The notes: generated from the letters alone by a model not told the origin. A stretch of DNA of 21,543 nucleotides from Silene noctiflora (GCA_009801015.1 VHZZ01000860.1:30152-51694); one strand, 5' to 3'; shown: positions 10,083 through 18,038, counted from the first letter of the stretch. Translations and numbers: made by a program.

Positions 10083-10381
10083 TAAGTGTGATTTCCATAT
10101 TTACTTAATCATTATTAAGTTCCTTAATCTCTTTGTCGTTAGAATTGCTAAGCGTGTTTTCCTTGCAATTTTATCTATGCATCAACTTGTGCTTAGATTA
10201 GTGAGTGTGATTTCCTCCTAATTTATCTCATAAGAAAAGGGTTTAAATTGTGATTAAGCATTAATTGTGTTCATTACCTCTATTAGATCTTTCATGCTTC
10301 ATCTTCTTGTCTACCTAGTTAATGTATGTGATTTCTATTTGATTTGTTGATAAGTTGGGGTAGTGATTAAGTGTGATTTCC
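10083..10381 (+). repeat. Degenerate repeats of TAAGTGTGATTTCC in the LTR
   Basis: Related 14-mers start at about 10083, 10149, 10202, 10323 and 10368, each followed by T-rich sequence with ATTAA or ATTATT. The spacing of 45 to 121 bp suggests an old tandem repeat with a unit near 60 bp. They lie downstream of the TATA box, in the presumed transcribed leader of the LTR. Confidence 0.5.
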
Positions 10382-10766
10382 TTGTCATTATCCATTAAGT
10401 AAGAAGATTAAGGAGGTTTCCTCCTTAATAGGGTAACAATTGATAATTAAAGATTGATTGTGTCAAGGATCGACCATTAGAGGTTCACTAATTGAGATTG
10501 GGTTAACTTTCTCTCTAAATTGATAGATTTACATCTTATTGTTTGATTGCTTGTTTACTTGCACCTTACTCTTGTTTGAATTGTTACCTTGAAACCAAAC
10601 CAACCCCTCCCCCCTTTTTATTTACATATTTGTCCTTTACTTTTGCAATTATTCTATTTACTCATTTGTTTACATCTACAAGCCTCCTTCCCTTGTGTTT
10701 GATTCCCTTCTTACTACTTTACTTATTAATTTTTCCGTTTTAAATAACGACGTTTTTAGCGAGTCA

Positions 10767-11015
10767 AGCTCCCACGTCAAACCTAAGTTTAGACATGAAA
10801 TTCCCACATCCCAACCTAGGTTAGACATATGAATATTCAATGTCTGAACCTAGATTGAGAAGTTCTTTAAATTTGGGGATGATCTAAAGATCATCACAAG
10901 CACTACTTTTATTAATTTGTACAGTATGTCAAATCCACTATTTTACACACCAAACAGGCAATTCAACACAATACCTAGTATGACTGTATGAGTATTTTAC
11001 AACGCAAAGTAATTT
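10767..11015 (-). other. 3' flank of the DUF26 gene with poly(A) signal and a small hairpin
   Basis: AATAAA on the minus strand (10908-10913), about 100 bases after the stop codon, is the likely poly(A) signal of the DUF26 gene. Further out, 10815-10828 (CCTAGGTTAGACAT) and 10840-10853 (ATGTCTGAACCTAG) form an imperfect inverted repeat with one bulge. A third, direct copy (AACCTAAGTTTAGACAT) lies just before it, near 10779. The origin is unknown; it could be the end of a small repeat or the outer edge of the LTR. Confidence 0.5.
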
Positions 11016-11906
11016 TTAATGCAACACGCCATATTTGAAGTACATAAACAACAATACTATCGAGTAGATTGCAGCAAGATTTGGCCTTATACCTTTGACG
11101 CCATTACTAGACCTCAACCCTTCAACATCATAAAACGAAGTATTATCGTATCTAAGCTGACATTTCGCTAGAAAAGCAATAGCACCTGGAGATCCATTAG
11201 CCCATCTTTGAAGACTAGAGAAAGCCTCATTTAAACATTTTCTGCAATTTGTGCCGACTATATCAGGTGTACATTGAGCCATACTGTATATAGTCTCTTC
11301 TAATGTCACGTTCTCTTCTTTAGTCGCAAAACCTGGAACTGACAGGCCACCGGTACTTTTATTGCTATCGGAAGAAGCCTCATTTATCACCGCTTTTATT
11401 GCAGATGATAATGTTTGACTGAATTGTTGAGGATTCGATACATTTGTTTCGACATAGTCGAATGCTATTACCGAGTTTTGCTCCAGCAGACCATATAAGG
11501 AATGATTTGAATACCCGAAAAGGCACTTTTCTGAGAGATAGACCCCGTCTTTGTATTCACAGCTTGATTTTGTGGCGAATTGTGTGCCATTGAGGATACA
11601 GCTATTGCAGAGTTGCTGCGTTATGTCAGCCCGACACATGTAGTAGCCATAGACGATGTCAGGGGTGTTGCCCATGCTGGTGTTGTAGAAGCTGTTTAGG
11701 GAGGATTTGAGAGTGAAATCGGATAAAAGAAGGTTTAAGTTGTTTCGAAAGGAAGTGGTAGTGTTGGTGGAAGAACATCGAAGGGATTGGCTGTGTTCAA
11801 GTCGGTTGTTGTATAAGTCTCTACTGCGATCTGAGATTATGTGAGTACAGAAAAAACAGAGGAATATAAAGGTCTCAAAAATTGTAATGGTATATGATTG
11901 AACCAT
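11016..11906 (-). CDS. Cysteine-rich repeat secretory (DUF26/Gnk2-type) protein, or exon 1 of a cysteine-rich receptor-like kinase
   Basis: A 296-residue open frame with two DUF26 (stress-antifungal, PF01657) domains. Residues 1-25 form a hydrophobic signal peptide. Domain 1 spans about 30-140 with C-x8-C-x2-C at Cys91, Cys100 and Cys103, plus Cys116 and Cys128. Domain 2 spans about 148-262 with C-x8-C-x2-C at Cys212, Cys221 and Cys224, plus Cys249, and lacks the Cys usually found before the GxxGAxxxxxxC segment. Nine N-glycosylation sequons fit an apoplastic protein. Relatives bind mannose (ginkbilobin), line plasmodesmata or form the ectodomain of CRK kinases in stress and defence. The tail (about 276-290) is hydrophobic and could be a GPI signal or membrane anchor. 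Alternatively a good splice donor (AAAG|GTATAAG, GT at 11092-11091) after residue 271 would make the tail intronic. No kinase exon is in the window. The start is the first ATG before the signal peptide. Confidence 0.85.
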   Translation of the reverse strand: MVQSYTITIFETFIFLCFFCTHIISDRSRDLYNNRLEHSQSLRCSSTNTTTSFRNNLNLLLSDFTLKSSLNSFYNTSMGNTPDIVYGYYMCRADITQQLCNSCILNGTQFATKSSCEYKDGVYLSEKCLFGYSNHSLYGLLEQNSVIAFDYVETNVSNPQQFSQTLSSAIKAVINEASSDSNKSTGGLSVPGFATKEENVTLEETIYSMAQCTPDIVGTNCRKCLNEAFSSLQRWANGSPGAIAFLAKCQLRYDNTSFYDVEGLRSSNGVKGIRPNLAAIYSIVLLFMYFKYGVLH

Positions 11907-11975
11907 GACTTTTATTTCTTCTTCTTTCGATTAATTGAATATTGCTATGAGTATGATTTTGGTAGATTGCTGTTG

Positions 11976-11983
11976 TTTATATA
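11976..11983 (-). promoter_or_regulatory. TATA box of the DUF26 gene
   Basis: TATATAAA on the minus strand lies about 70 bases upstream of the start codon, leaving a short AT-rich, AAGAAGAAG-containing leader. A single W-box core (TTGACC, plus strand 12109-12114), the WRKY-binding site common in CRK and DUF26 promoters, lies about 200 bases upstream of the ATG. One copy can occur by chance. Confidence 0.5.
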
Positions 11984-12585
11984 ATTGGTGTTCATGAGGT
12001 TCTCTCCTATGATCAGATCAATGGGTCGAATTTCTCCAATTTTATTATGCGCTAAATTTCATAAATGGTTTTCGTGCTACGTATGATAACGCTATGACGC
12101 ATTTTGCATTGACCGTCTGATAATTCATAGCCAAACAACAACCAATTTAATTTTACATATTCCTTTATTTTATCATGTTAAAATGTCAGATAATTAAAAA
12201 ATGTTGATGTGTATTCGGTACTGCATGCAACATAGGATAGATACAATGGTTGTGGAAAGTGACAGAATATTTATTAATAGCATTGAAATGGTCCTTCAGA
12301 ACGGAAGTCAATTGCTTAATCCTGATTTGTTCATATTTTAGTTTTTAATCCAAACCTTAATTTATGGTAATGATAATCTGATTGTTGTTATAACCATTGA
12401 CTTCAAAACCTTCCGTACAAAGCCTACTAAACTGTGTTGCAAGCAACAGGGGTTCCACATGTACGGCTGTCTTTGATTAAAAAAAACATTGACTGCATTA
12501 ATTATCAACGACATTCGTTACACAAATACAGGTGAGAGACCGATTTATGGAGGGACTGTATTTCGGTGCAAAGTGTCTTGCTTGT
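11984..12585. other. Upstream intergenic region of the DUF26 gene
   Basis: AT-rich single-copy-looking DNA with no coding frame, RNA gene or clear repeat seen. It should contain the promoter of the minus-strand DUF26 gene. Confidence 0.5.
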
Positions 12586-12749
12586 GACGGACACTATCCG
12601 TCACAAGCTGAAGATGGATAGTGTCCCTTTCATAATAAAGCAAGTGGGAGGGCAAGTGGGGGAGAAATGGAACACCCCATGAATAGTGTTACTTGCTTAT
12701 TGTGAGAGGAGCACTATCCGTCTTCAGCTTGTGACGGATAGTGTCCGTC
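12586..12749. mobile_element. Fold-back MITE with about 60-bp terminal inverted repeats
   Basis: The left arm (12586-12645) and the reverse complement of the right arm (12690-12749) share their first 38 bases with one mismatch, beginning GACGGACACTATCCGTCACA, and stay similar to about 60 bp. Each arm contains its own small palindrome, GACGGA-CACTA-TCCGTC, so both arms can fold alone or with each other. Only about 44 bp separate the arms. There is no coding, which makes this a non-autonomous DNA transposon. Long inverted repeats suggest a Mutator-like MITE, but no convincing 9-bp target duplication is seen, so the superfamily is open. Confidence 0.7.
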
Positions 12750-12829
12750 TTCAATGAGAATTTGTGATTTCGGTGAGGAGGTTGTGCATAAATACAACTC
12801 ATTAACTTTGTTAGCTTCTGTGAAGAAAC

Positions 12830-13010
12830 GGAAGTCCCACATTGGTAAAAAGAGAAGAAGAATTACCACTTTATAAGGAAAGGTGTTACTCTCTTTATTT
12901 GCTAATTGATTTTAGAGTGGAACCCTCTTGGGCTTATGAAGTGGAATCTTTCTCCTTCGTTTGGGTGCGGCACAAGCCCGTTGTTGAGTTTAACAGCTTC
13001 TTAAAGACAT
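12830..13010 (+). repeat. Probable old LTR or dispersed repeat fragment
   Basis: The run GAAGTCCCACATTGG, then ACCACTTTATAAGG, then AACCCTCTTGGGCTTATG, resembles a recurrent dicot repeat seen in LTRs and their fragments, known to me only from general memory. A TATA-like CTTTATAAGG lies about 30 bp after the CCCACATTGG motif. No ends or duplications can be found. Short open frames here are not convincing genes. Confidence 0.3.
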
Positions 13011-13013
13011 TAA

Positions 13014-13173
13014 GGGGGTGTTTGGTTGAGCACATATAGAATGGATGTAAGCCATTTAAGTATTTGGTTGACCTTTTTTGGAATGGAGTTATAAATCCAA
13101 GAGATTCTAAATTCACCCAAATCCCTTGGAATCTCATACCATGCTCTCCCCCTCAAGTTTCTAACTTTATTCC

Positions 13174-13210
<37 letters not shown>

Positions 13211-13792
13211 ATTGTGTCTTCAACTTTCAATGTAAGTCTTTTCCATCTTTTATCTTTATCACAAATTTTTGTTTCTTTTTTTTTAATTGTAAATATACTC
13301 TTTACATATGATCAAATAATTAGGTGCTAGGTTTTTCTTCCTGTTTATAGTTAATTGATAGATTATAGATAATGATGAAGGCTCTTTGTCAATTTAATGA
13401 CTCGACTACTGTTTTCGATTTTACTTTTCTCATAGCATGAGTAGTATCGTACACAAACAAACCAATTAGACAAAGATAGTAAGATATAGTTAATAATATG
13501 AATTTTTCTCCGTCGATTATTTTGCGTTAGTTAGTTTTTGTCATAGTAAGTCATAGTTATTAATGAAAAAAATTGTATAGCTCTTTTTATAATTTAATGA
13601 ACCTACCTATTATGAAGACAAAATTGAATATTGAATCAATTCCAAATGTGAACCAAACATCATGAATGACATATACAATCCTTTACAAAATCAAACCAAA
13701 CAAGTGTTAAAAGGTATAGGGTTCTAACTTCATTCCACCCTGGATGCTTATTGCAATCCATTCCATTCCGACACTTTGAACCAAACAGCCTC
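13014..13792. mobile_element. Tourist-like (PIF/Harbinger) MITE with TAA target duplication
   Basis: The left end is GGGGGTGTTTGGTT and the right end, reverse-complemented, is GAGGCTGTTTGGTT, 12 of 14 bases alike. Both are flanked by TAA (13011-13013 and 13793-13795). A TAA-type 3-bp duplication with a GGGnCTGTTTGG end is the hallmark of Tourist-like PIF/Harbinger elements. The subterminal regions share GGAATGGA-type motifs in inverted orientation. At 779 bp it carries no transposase coding and would need enzyme supplied elsewhere. A 31-bp A run lies inside. Confidence 0.65.
13178..13208 (+). repeat. Poly(A) homopolymer of 31 bp
   Basis: An uninterrupted run of A inside the Tourist-like element. 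Exact length is uncertain in any assembly. No duplication flanks it, so it is not clearly the tail of a retroposed copy. Confidence 0.9.
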
Positions 13793-13795
13793 TAA

Positions 13796-14246
13796 GAGAA
13801 TGGTGTTGTTAGCTGACTACTTTGTTTTCCCTCGAAGGTCCACGTACCATGTACATATAAACATTAGATTATAAACTTATTACTATTGGTCACCGGCTTC
13901 GCCTGAGCTACCTTTATTTAGCATTAAAAAATTTGTTCAATTAAATATAAAACTACATTAAAGTTGCATAACTCATAAACTTATCATTAATATATTTTTG
14001 TATGTCATATCTTAAAACTACGATGAAATAAATTATGATACAAATTCACTACTCCCGTTATTAATATTTTACTTAAATCGATTGGTTAGCTCATTATTCG
14101 TATATACTTTCTTTTGTTGTTAATATTGTTACATTTATTCCAACTGTCACTACTCTCGCCGTAATTATTGTTAACTAATTATTGTTATTTTCACTACTGC
14201 CGTATTAATATTGATAATTTAACTACTCCTGTTATTACTTCTATTT
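13796..14246. repeat. AT-rich intergenic DNA with degenerate CACTACTCCCGTTATTAATATT repeats
   Basis: No gene is seen. Related units start near 14046 (TCACTACTCCCGTTATTAAT), 14147 (TCACTACTCTCGCCGTAATT), 14191 (TCACTACTGCCGTATTAATA) and 14220 (AACTACTCCTGTTATTAC), each followed by A/T-rich filler. Another unit (TCACTACTCCCC) follows the solo LTR at 15963, so the LTR landed inside this repeat. Spacing is irregular. Confidence 0.5.
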
Positions 14247-14454
14247 CTTTTTGTAATACCCGGATATTATGGTACCCGTACGAGAGCCTCGAGATGCGTG
14301 TGAGGATCACCGGACGTGATAAGGGACTACTCGGGAGTAAAGTATAGTCATGCACTAGACCAAGTAAGACCTAGACTAGACCTAGTGAGGCTGCAGTGGA
14401 CCGAGTAGAGCTTTCAGCTGACTGAGCATGTGACACTAGCCTGAGTACGGCGGT

Positions 14455-14507
14455 ACTCGACCGAGTGAGTGGCACTCGGCCGAGTGGGCTCGGTCACTCG
14501 ACCGAGT
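14455..14507. promoter_or_regulatory. Three ACTCGNCCGAGT palindromes in the second solo LTR
   Basis: Perfect or near-perfect 12-bp palindromes at 14455-14466, 14474-14485 and 14496-14507, spaced 19 and 22 bp apart. The TATA box TATAAAA is at 14602-14608, 95 bp downstream. Both motif and spacing repeat the pattern in the LTR at 343-1712. Confidence 0.65.
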
Positions 14508-14601
14508 GGCCCTGTATAGTACCCGATAAGACCCAATTTAGGGACCTTACCCTAATTCATTTCATTCGTTCTCCTTATCTCTCTAAATCTTCTCCCTTCT
14601 C

Positions 14602-14608
14602 TATAAAA
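14602..14608 (+). promoter_or_regulatory. TATA box of the second solo LTR
   Basis: TATAAAA after a CT-rich stretch (TCTTCTCCCTTCTC) and before CCTCACAAATACC. Its position relative to the palindromes matches the TATAAAT at 681 in the first solo LTR. Confidence 0.5.
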
Positions 14609-15965
14609 TCCTCACAAATACCATATTATGGGATTCAAGCTTGGATTAGAGGATTTTTGACCTAGTTCATCATTCCTTTCACCTGAGTAAGTTAAGATCT
14701 GCCCTTCTCTAGTTTATTTGAACCCTAACTTTTGGGGATTTTGTTAGCGGTAATTAATTAGCAGTTAGTATGCGTAATATGGGTAATTAATGGGTAATAA
14801 TAAGGGTTTTGTATTGTATTATAGTGTAGGATGTATTGTGATAGTTGTTACATGGTTTGTATAAGATGAGACGAATTCATAAGACGGGATTGTGCCGGAT
14901 TTGAGTAGGTTATGTAGATTTGCTAAAAGGTAGATTTATCCTACTCGGTTTTGATAACGTAAATATGTGTTTTTATGCATTTGTCACTTAGAAACCAAGA
15001 TAGAAATAATATTGCATTCACTATGGTAAATGAGTGATGATGATATTCATATATGTTGGAAATACATTATAACGTGATGTGGTTGTGACGACTAGAGAGT
15101 CGGTATAATTGGATGCATTGGTACATTCATGGCATGATCGGAAGTGTGTCTCATGAGGAGTTACGTATTTGGCATACTGTGATTCATGTTGCATTCATGT
15201 GATTCTCGTGAATGTTGGGCATTATTGGAGGAGTTGTAGTGGTGGTACTTGTTGTTGTGGAGATGTAAGGCGATTGGGAAACCGTCTTACGCTCGACTTT
15301 TGAGGCTTCCCACTCCTTGAGGGATGTGCACATTAATGGCTTGAGTCAAGAGGGACACGTGTGGCTGAGACACGTCGTCTGACAGGGGGTTCCGGTTAGC
15401 GCCCGGGCCCGGTACCATGGGTGTGTCCCGAGTACCTTTTTATACACTGCGGTCCGGCTGTGTTGGTGGGCGGTGCTACGTTGCCGTCACCGAGTTGTGG
15501 GTACATCTGGGTGTGTCTAGGTACCGGTATGATGTTGGTGAAATTGTGTCTCATTCATATCATTGTCATGTTGCATATTTATATATTGTGTTGTGTCTTA
15601 TTATCGAAACTGACCGTGTGTTATTGTGTGTGTAAATTGTCACCTATTTCTGGGGTGGCCTGTGTTGATCCATATGATATTTCTGATCATATGGGGAGCA
15701 GTTTGCTTACAGGTTGTTTTTGGTTATCTCGCGGGAGAGGGGACGTGTACCGGGCCTTGGAGTTAAGTCGCGTAGGCGTCGTAGTTGATAGTTGAATAGT
15801 ATATTGTATAGTTCACTTGTTATTTATTTATCATGTATGTAATCACTAAATTTTTCATTTATATTAAAATTTTCTTACGTAATTCCGATTTTATTGCCTC
15901 GGGAAACCAAGATGGTAACATCCTCCAATTACCTTGGTCGGGTAAGAAGGGGGTGTTACACTTTC

Positions 15966-16278
15966 ACTACTCCCCCTCACTATTCAAATGAGTGATTGCT
16001 ATCATATTACTATATATCCAATGTTACTACAATTCTTTTCACTATTAACAGAATTACTTTTGCTATTTAGGCATGCAATTTTAAGAAACTTATGTATTTA
16101 TACAAATATATTGCATATATACATTAAATCAAATCGAAATAATTATTGAATATCATATTTTTTGGAAATCCAGCTTGATTTATTTACCTTTTAATAATTT
16201 CCAAAATATAACATACTTATATTATATTTGTCTATGTTAAATAATTAACATTCTTCATACTAAATAAATACCATAAAC
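15966..16278. other. AT-rich intergenic DNA without a recognised gene
   Basis: This contains the continuation of the degenerate CACTACTCCC repeat to about 16050, then plain AT-rich sequence. No frame, RNA gene or element end is recognised. Confidence 0.5.
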
Positions 16279-16289
16279 GGTGCATTGTT

Positions 16290-16555
16290 TTTTTTTTTTT
16301 GATGAACTGTAGGCATTCCATTAAGCACAAAAAAGGTATTACAACCTACCATTTCTTTACAAACTATTTTGTAGAGTAAAAACCCTACTTACATAACTCA
16401 ATGCTCTCTAACCAAACCTTAGTACAAACATCTAGCTTATGATCCTGGAGCACCCTAAGTCTTAACTTTACAGCATTTCTGGAAATTCTCAGAGCAATCA
16501 GAGGCCTGAGCACACAATGCTCAATACGAACTCTATTTCTCTGCCCACAAACAAT
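16290..16555 (-). mobile_element. 5'-truncated LINE (L1-type) 3' end
   Basis: The insert is flanked by an exact 11-bp duplication, GGTGCATTGTT, at 16279-16289 and 16556-16566. On the minus strand it ends in a poly(A) tail, seen as 13 T at 16288-16300. Reading the minus strand from 16555, one frame stays open for 56 codons to a TAG at 16387-16385. It reads CGQRNRVRIEHCVLRPL... with a KLRLRVL segment and ends VWLESIELCK, resembling the extreme C-terminus of plant L1 ORF2 proteins. About 85 bases of 3' UTR follow, then the tail. The exact duplication and the open frame suggest a fairly recent insertion. A truncated retrocopy of another transcript is possible but less likely. Confidence 0.7.
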
Positions 16556-16566
16556 GGTGCATTGTT

Positions 16567-17006
16567 ATTATAAGGAAAATCACCATATTTTGGTGTTCTC
16601 TAAATTTATATTTGAACCAAAATTATATAATATTTACATTTAAGTCTCTTGTTCAGGTCTATCACACAGCTCTATCGATTAAATTTAAATACTATAATTT
16701 ATAGTATTGATGTGTAGAGGTGGAGATAGGATTTACACTTTACAGTTAGGGAGGGAAATTTTCAGCTGGGGAACAAGTAGAGCCATAAGGTAAACTCGAA
16801 AAAAATTCGAAAATCTAACCAAAAATTTCAAAATTTTCATTTTCCAGCGAGGGTGAGCGCCCCTGCTTGACACCATAGCTGTTTCACAATTGTTTGTGTG
16901 TATGTGGAATCAGAATCGAATATGAATCATGTATGTGTCCATCTATATTTACCCGACAATGAAAATAAGGAGGTTTTTCTCCGATTAATAAAAATAATAA
17001 AATAAG
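16567..17006. other. Intergenic DNA with a possible old repeat at about 16715-16875
   Basis: No gene is seen. The stretch GAGGTGGAGATAGGATTT, then a purine- and A-rich middle, then CCAGCGAGGGTGAGCGCCCCTGC, resembles a dispersed plant repeat of the GGCGGAGCTAGGATTT type known from general memory. Ends and duplications could not be set, and the family is not assigned. Confidence 0.3.
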
Positions 17007-17486
17007 TTGGAAGTAAGACTACACTAAATGAGAATTAAGACTTATCTCAACCGATGAACCGTGCCGTGGCCACGAAACCACTTACCTAAAAACCAATTCC
17101 CGCAGCTACAGGTGCAAAGCTTCAAAGGGCGGTCGGTCTCCAGGCTCTACGGTGCCGATCAAATTGGCGCACTCCAATTTGATCGGATAGGGAGATCAGT
17201 GATACAAACCCAGAAAACGGTTGTTTTTTTTGAAAGAATGAAGATCAATTTTTTTTATGCCTCTCTAATGAAGTTTTAAGGAGATTATATAGTGCAATTA
17301 GCCTTTTTAAAATAAGGAAAACCAGTGATTTAGGGAGAAAATTGGGGAGTAATTGATTCGTAATCTCTGCAGATATATTGGCATGAGCTTGAAATATAAT
17401 TGAAGAAGGAAAGTTACAATTTTTGCAGAGAGAAAAATTAGCTGTTAAGAATATTCCCAAATCAACTTTTTGGTTGTATTCCGACA
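17007..17486 (-). repeat. 3' LTR of the Ty1/copia element
   Basis: On the minus strand, the sequence GGTGGGGAT at the end of the noncoding stretch is followed by TGTCGGAATACAACC, a typical copia LTR start after its polypurine tract. The outer end is placed where CTTACTTCCAAC occurs (near 17007), which mirrors the start; this border is less certain. A TATA-like TATATAA lies on the minus strand at 17285-17291. The implied length of about 480 bp is normal for copia LTRs. The 5' LTR is not visible for comparison. A frame at 17245-17487 is a chance frame inside the LTR. Confidence 0.55.
17155..17186. repeat. Perfect 13-bp inverted repeat with 6-bp loop in the copia LTR
   Basis: CCGATCAAATTGG (17155-17167), loop CGCACT, then CCAATTTGATCGG (17174-17186). 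The arms are perfectly complementary. On the minus strand it lies about 100 bases downstream of the LTR TATA-like box, so it would fall in the transcript leader. Confidence 0.85.
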
Positions 17487-18038
17487 ATCCCCACCTAACA
17501 CAAAAAGTTGCAAGACGAGATAAGTAAGAACATTTCCGGGTTATACATCAAAAGAGAGTTTTGAAATGTCAATGTCTAATGGACTTGAATTGAACATCAA
17601 GTCTACATGATATCGGTTCACTTGAATACTCAAGGTTTGAAGCCATACAAGTGGTTGTGCAACCTACCATCAGCAGACTTCTTCTCTTTTCTTTACTTAG
17701 CTTCTCCCTGCGAGTAGTGGTGGTGCTTTATTGGCCATACACCTCTTTTTTGGATCTTCATTGGTGCTCTAGGAAATGTGCTCATATTTCCATTAAAGGC
17801 GGCCCCACCTTTACGCCGATATAAGTGAATCCACCAAGTATGCTGCCACATACCGCCTTATGGGGCTATTAACTCATTAAGAGTTAAGCTTAGCCTTATC
17901 TTTTTTTGTTTATCGACAATTTTCACTTATCAATAAAAAAAGAACGAAAGTTATTGTCAATTTATTAAGTGCAATCACTCTAGTTTCACCATAACTTCAT
18001 TTGACCCTTTGCAGGAGAGGGATCTATCACAGCTAACT
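17487..18038 (-). other. 3' noncoding stretch of the copia element with polypurine tract
   Basis: About 550 bases between the RNase H end and the LTR. No coding is seen. The minus-strand sequence AGGTGGGGAT at its end is the probable polypurine tract. Confidence 0.6.

Larger units (their letters stand above)
1..10766 (+). mobile_element. Athila-lineage Ty3/gypsy LTR retrotransposon fossil, 5' side outside the window
   Basis: The domain order seen is gag, retropepsin, reverse transcriptase, RNase H, integrase, a long spacer, an extra ORF after pol, 3' noncoding, a polypurine tract and a 3' LTR. That order, with the extra ORF in the env position, is the Athila layout within the non-chromovirus Ty3/gypsy elements. 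The RNase H segment and the integrase C-terminus read like Athila pol. The 5' LTR, primer-binding site and start of gag lie before base 1. The element is broken: coding falls into about a dozen pieces, and a solo LTR of another family sits in gag. It is old, since it has decayed and also hosts a later insertion. The right edge is uncertain, between about 10766 and 10860. Confidence 0.88.
9444..10766 (+). repeat. 3' LTR of the Athila element
   Basis: The LTR starts with TGTTTAATGAG straight after the polypurine tract. A TATA box lies at 9831-9838 (TATATATA). A pair of GC-rich palindromes sits upstream of the TATA box, and a set of degenerate TAAGTGTGATTTCC repeats lies downstream. The right end is set at the CA of GCGAGTCA (10765-10766), giving about 1.3 kb, a normal size for Athila LTRs. 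The border is uncertain because the 5' LTR is not in the window for comparison, and the LTR could run on to about 10860. Confidence 0.65.
14252..15960 (+). mobile_element. Second solo LTR (TGTAA...TTACA ends)
   Basis: The segment starts TGTAATACCC and ends GGGGGTGTTACA. The flanks CTTTT (14247-14251) and CTTTC (15961-15965) agree at four of five bases, fitting an ageing 5-bp duplication. The same degenerate CACTACTCCC repeat lies on both sides. It shares with the LTR at 343-1712 its ends, the ACTCGNCCGAGT palindromes, a TATA box, a GATGTGCACATTAATGG-like block and the plan of the 3' end. The two are clearly diverged, so they belong to different subfamilies of one LTR family. There is no internal coding, so it is a solo LTR of 1709 bp. 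Open frames at 15417-15795 lie within the LTR and are not supported as genes. Confidence 0.8.

Noticed and set aside
10815-10853. Hairpin as a bacterial-type terminator
   Set aside because: The window is plant nuclear DNA, where such terminators are not used, and no T tract follows.
12842-13039. 65-codon frame as a small host gene
   Set aside because: It coincides with a probable dispersed repeat (GTCCCACATTGG type) and runs into the Tourist-like MITE; no family resemblance.
13064-13330. 88-codon frame containing a lysine run
   Set aside because: The lysines are the 31-bp A run inside the Tourist-like MITE; not a gene.
15417-15795. Two overlapping frames of 72 and 124 codons
   Set aside because: They lie inside the second solo LTR and have no domain resemblance; the Cys-rich look comes from TGT-rich DNA.
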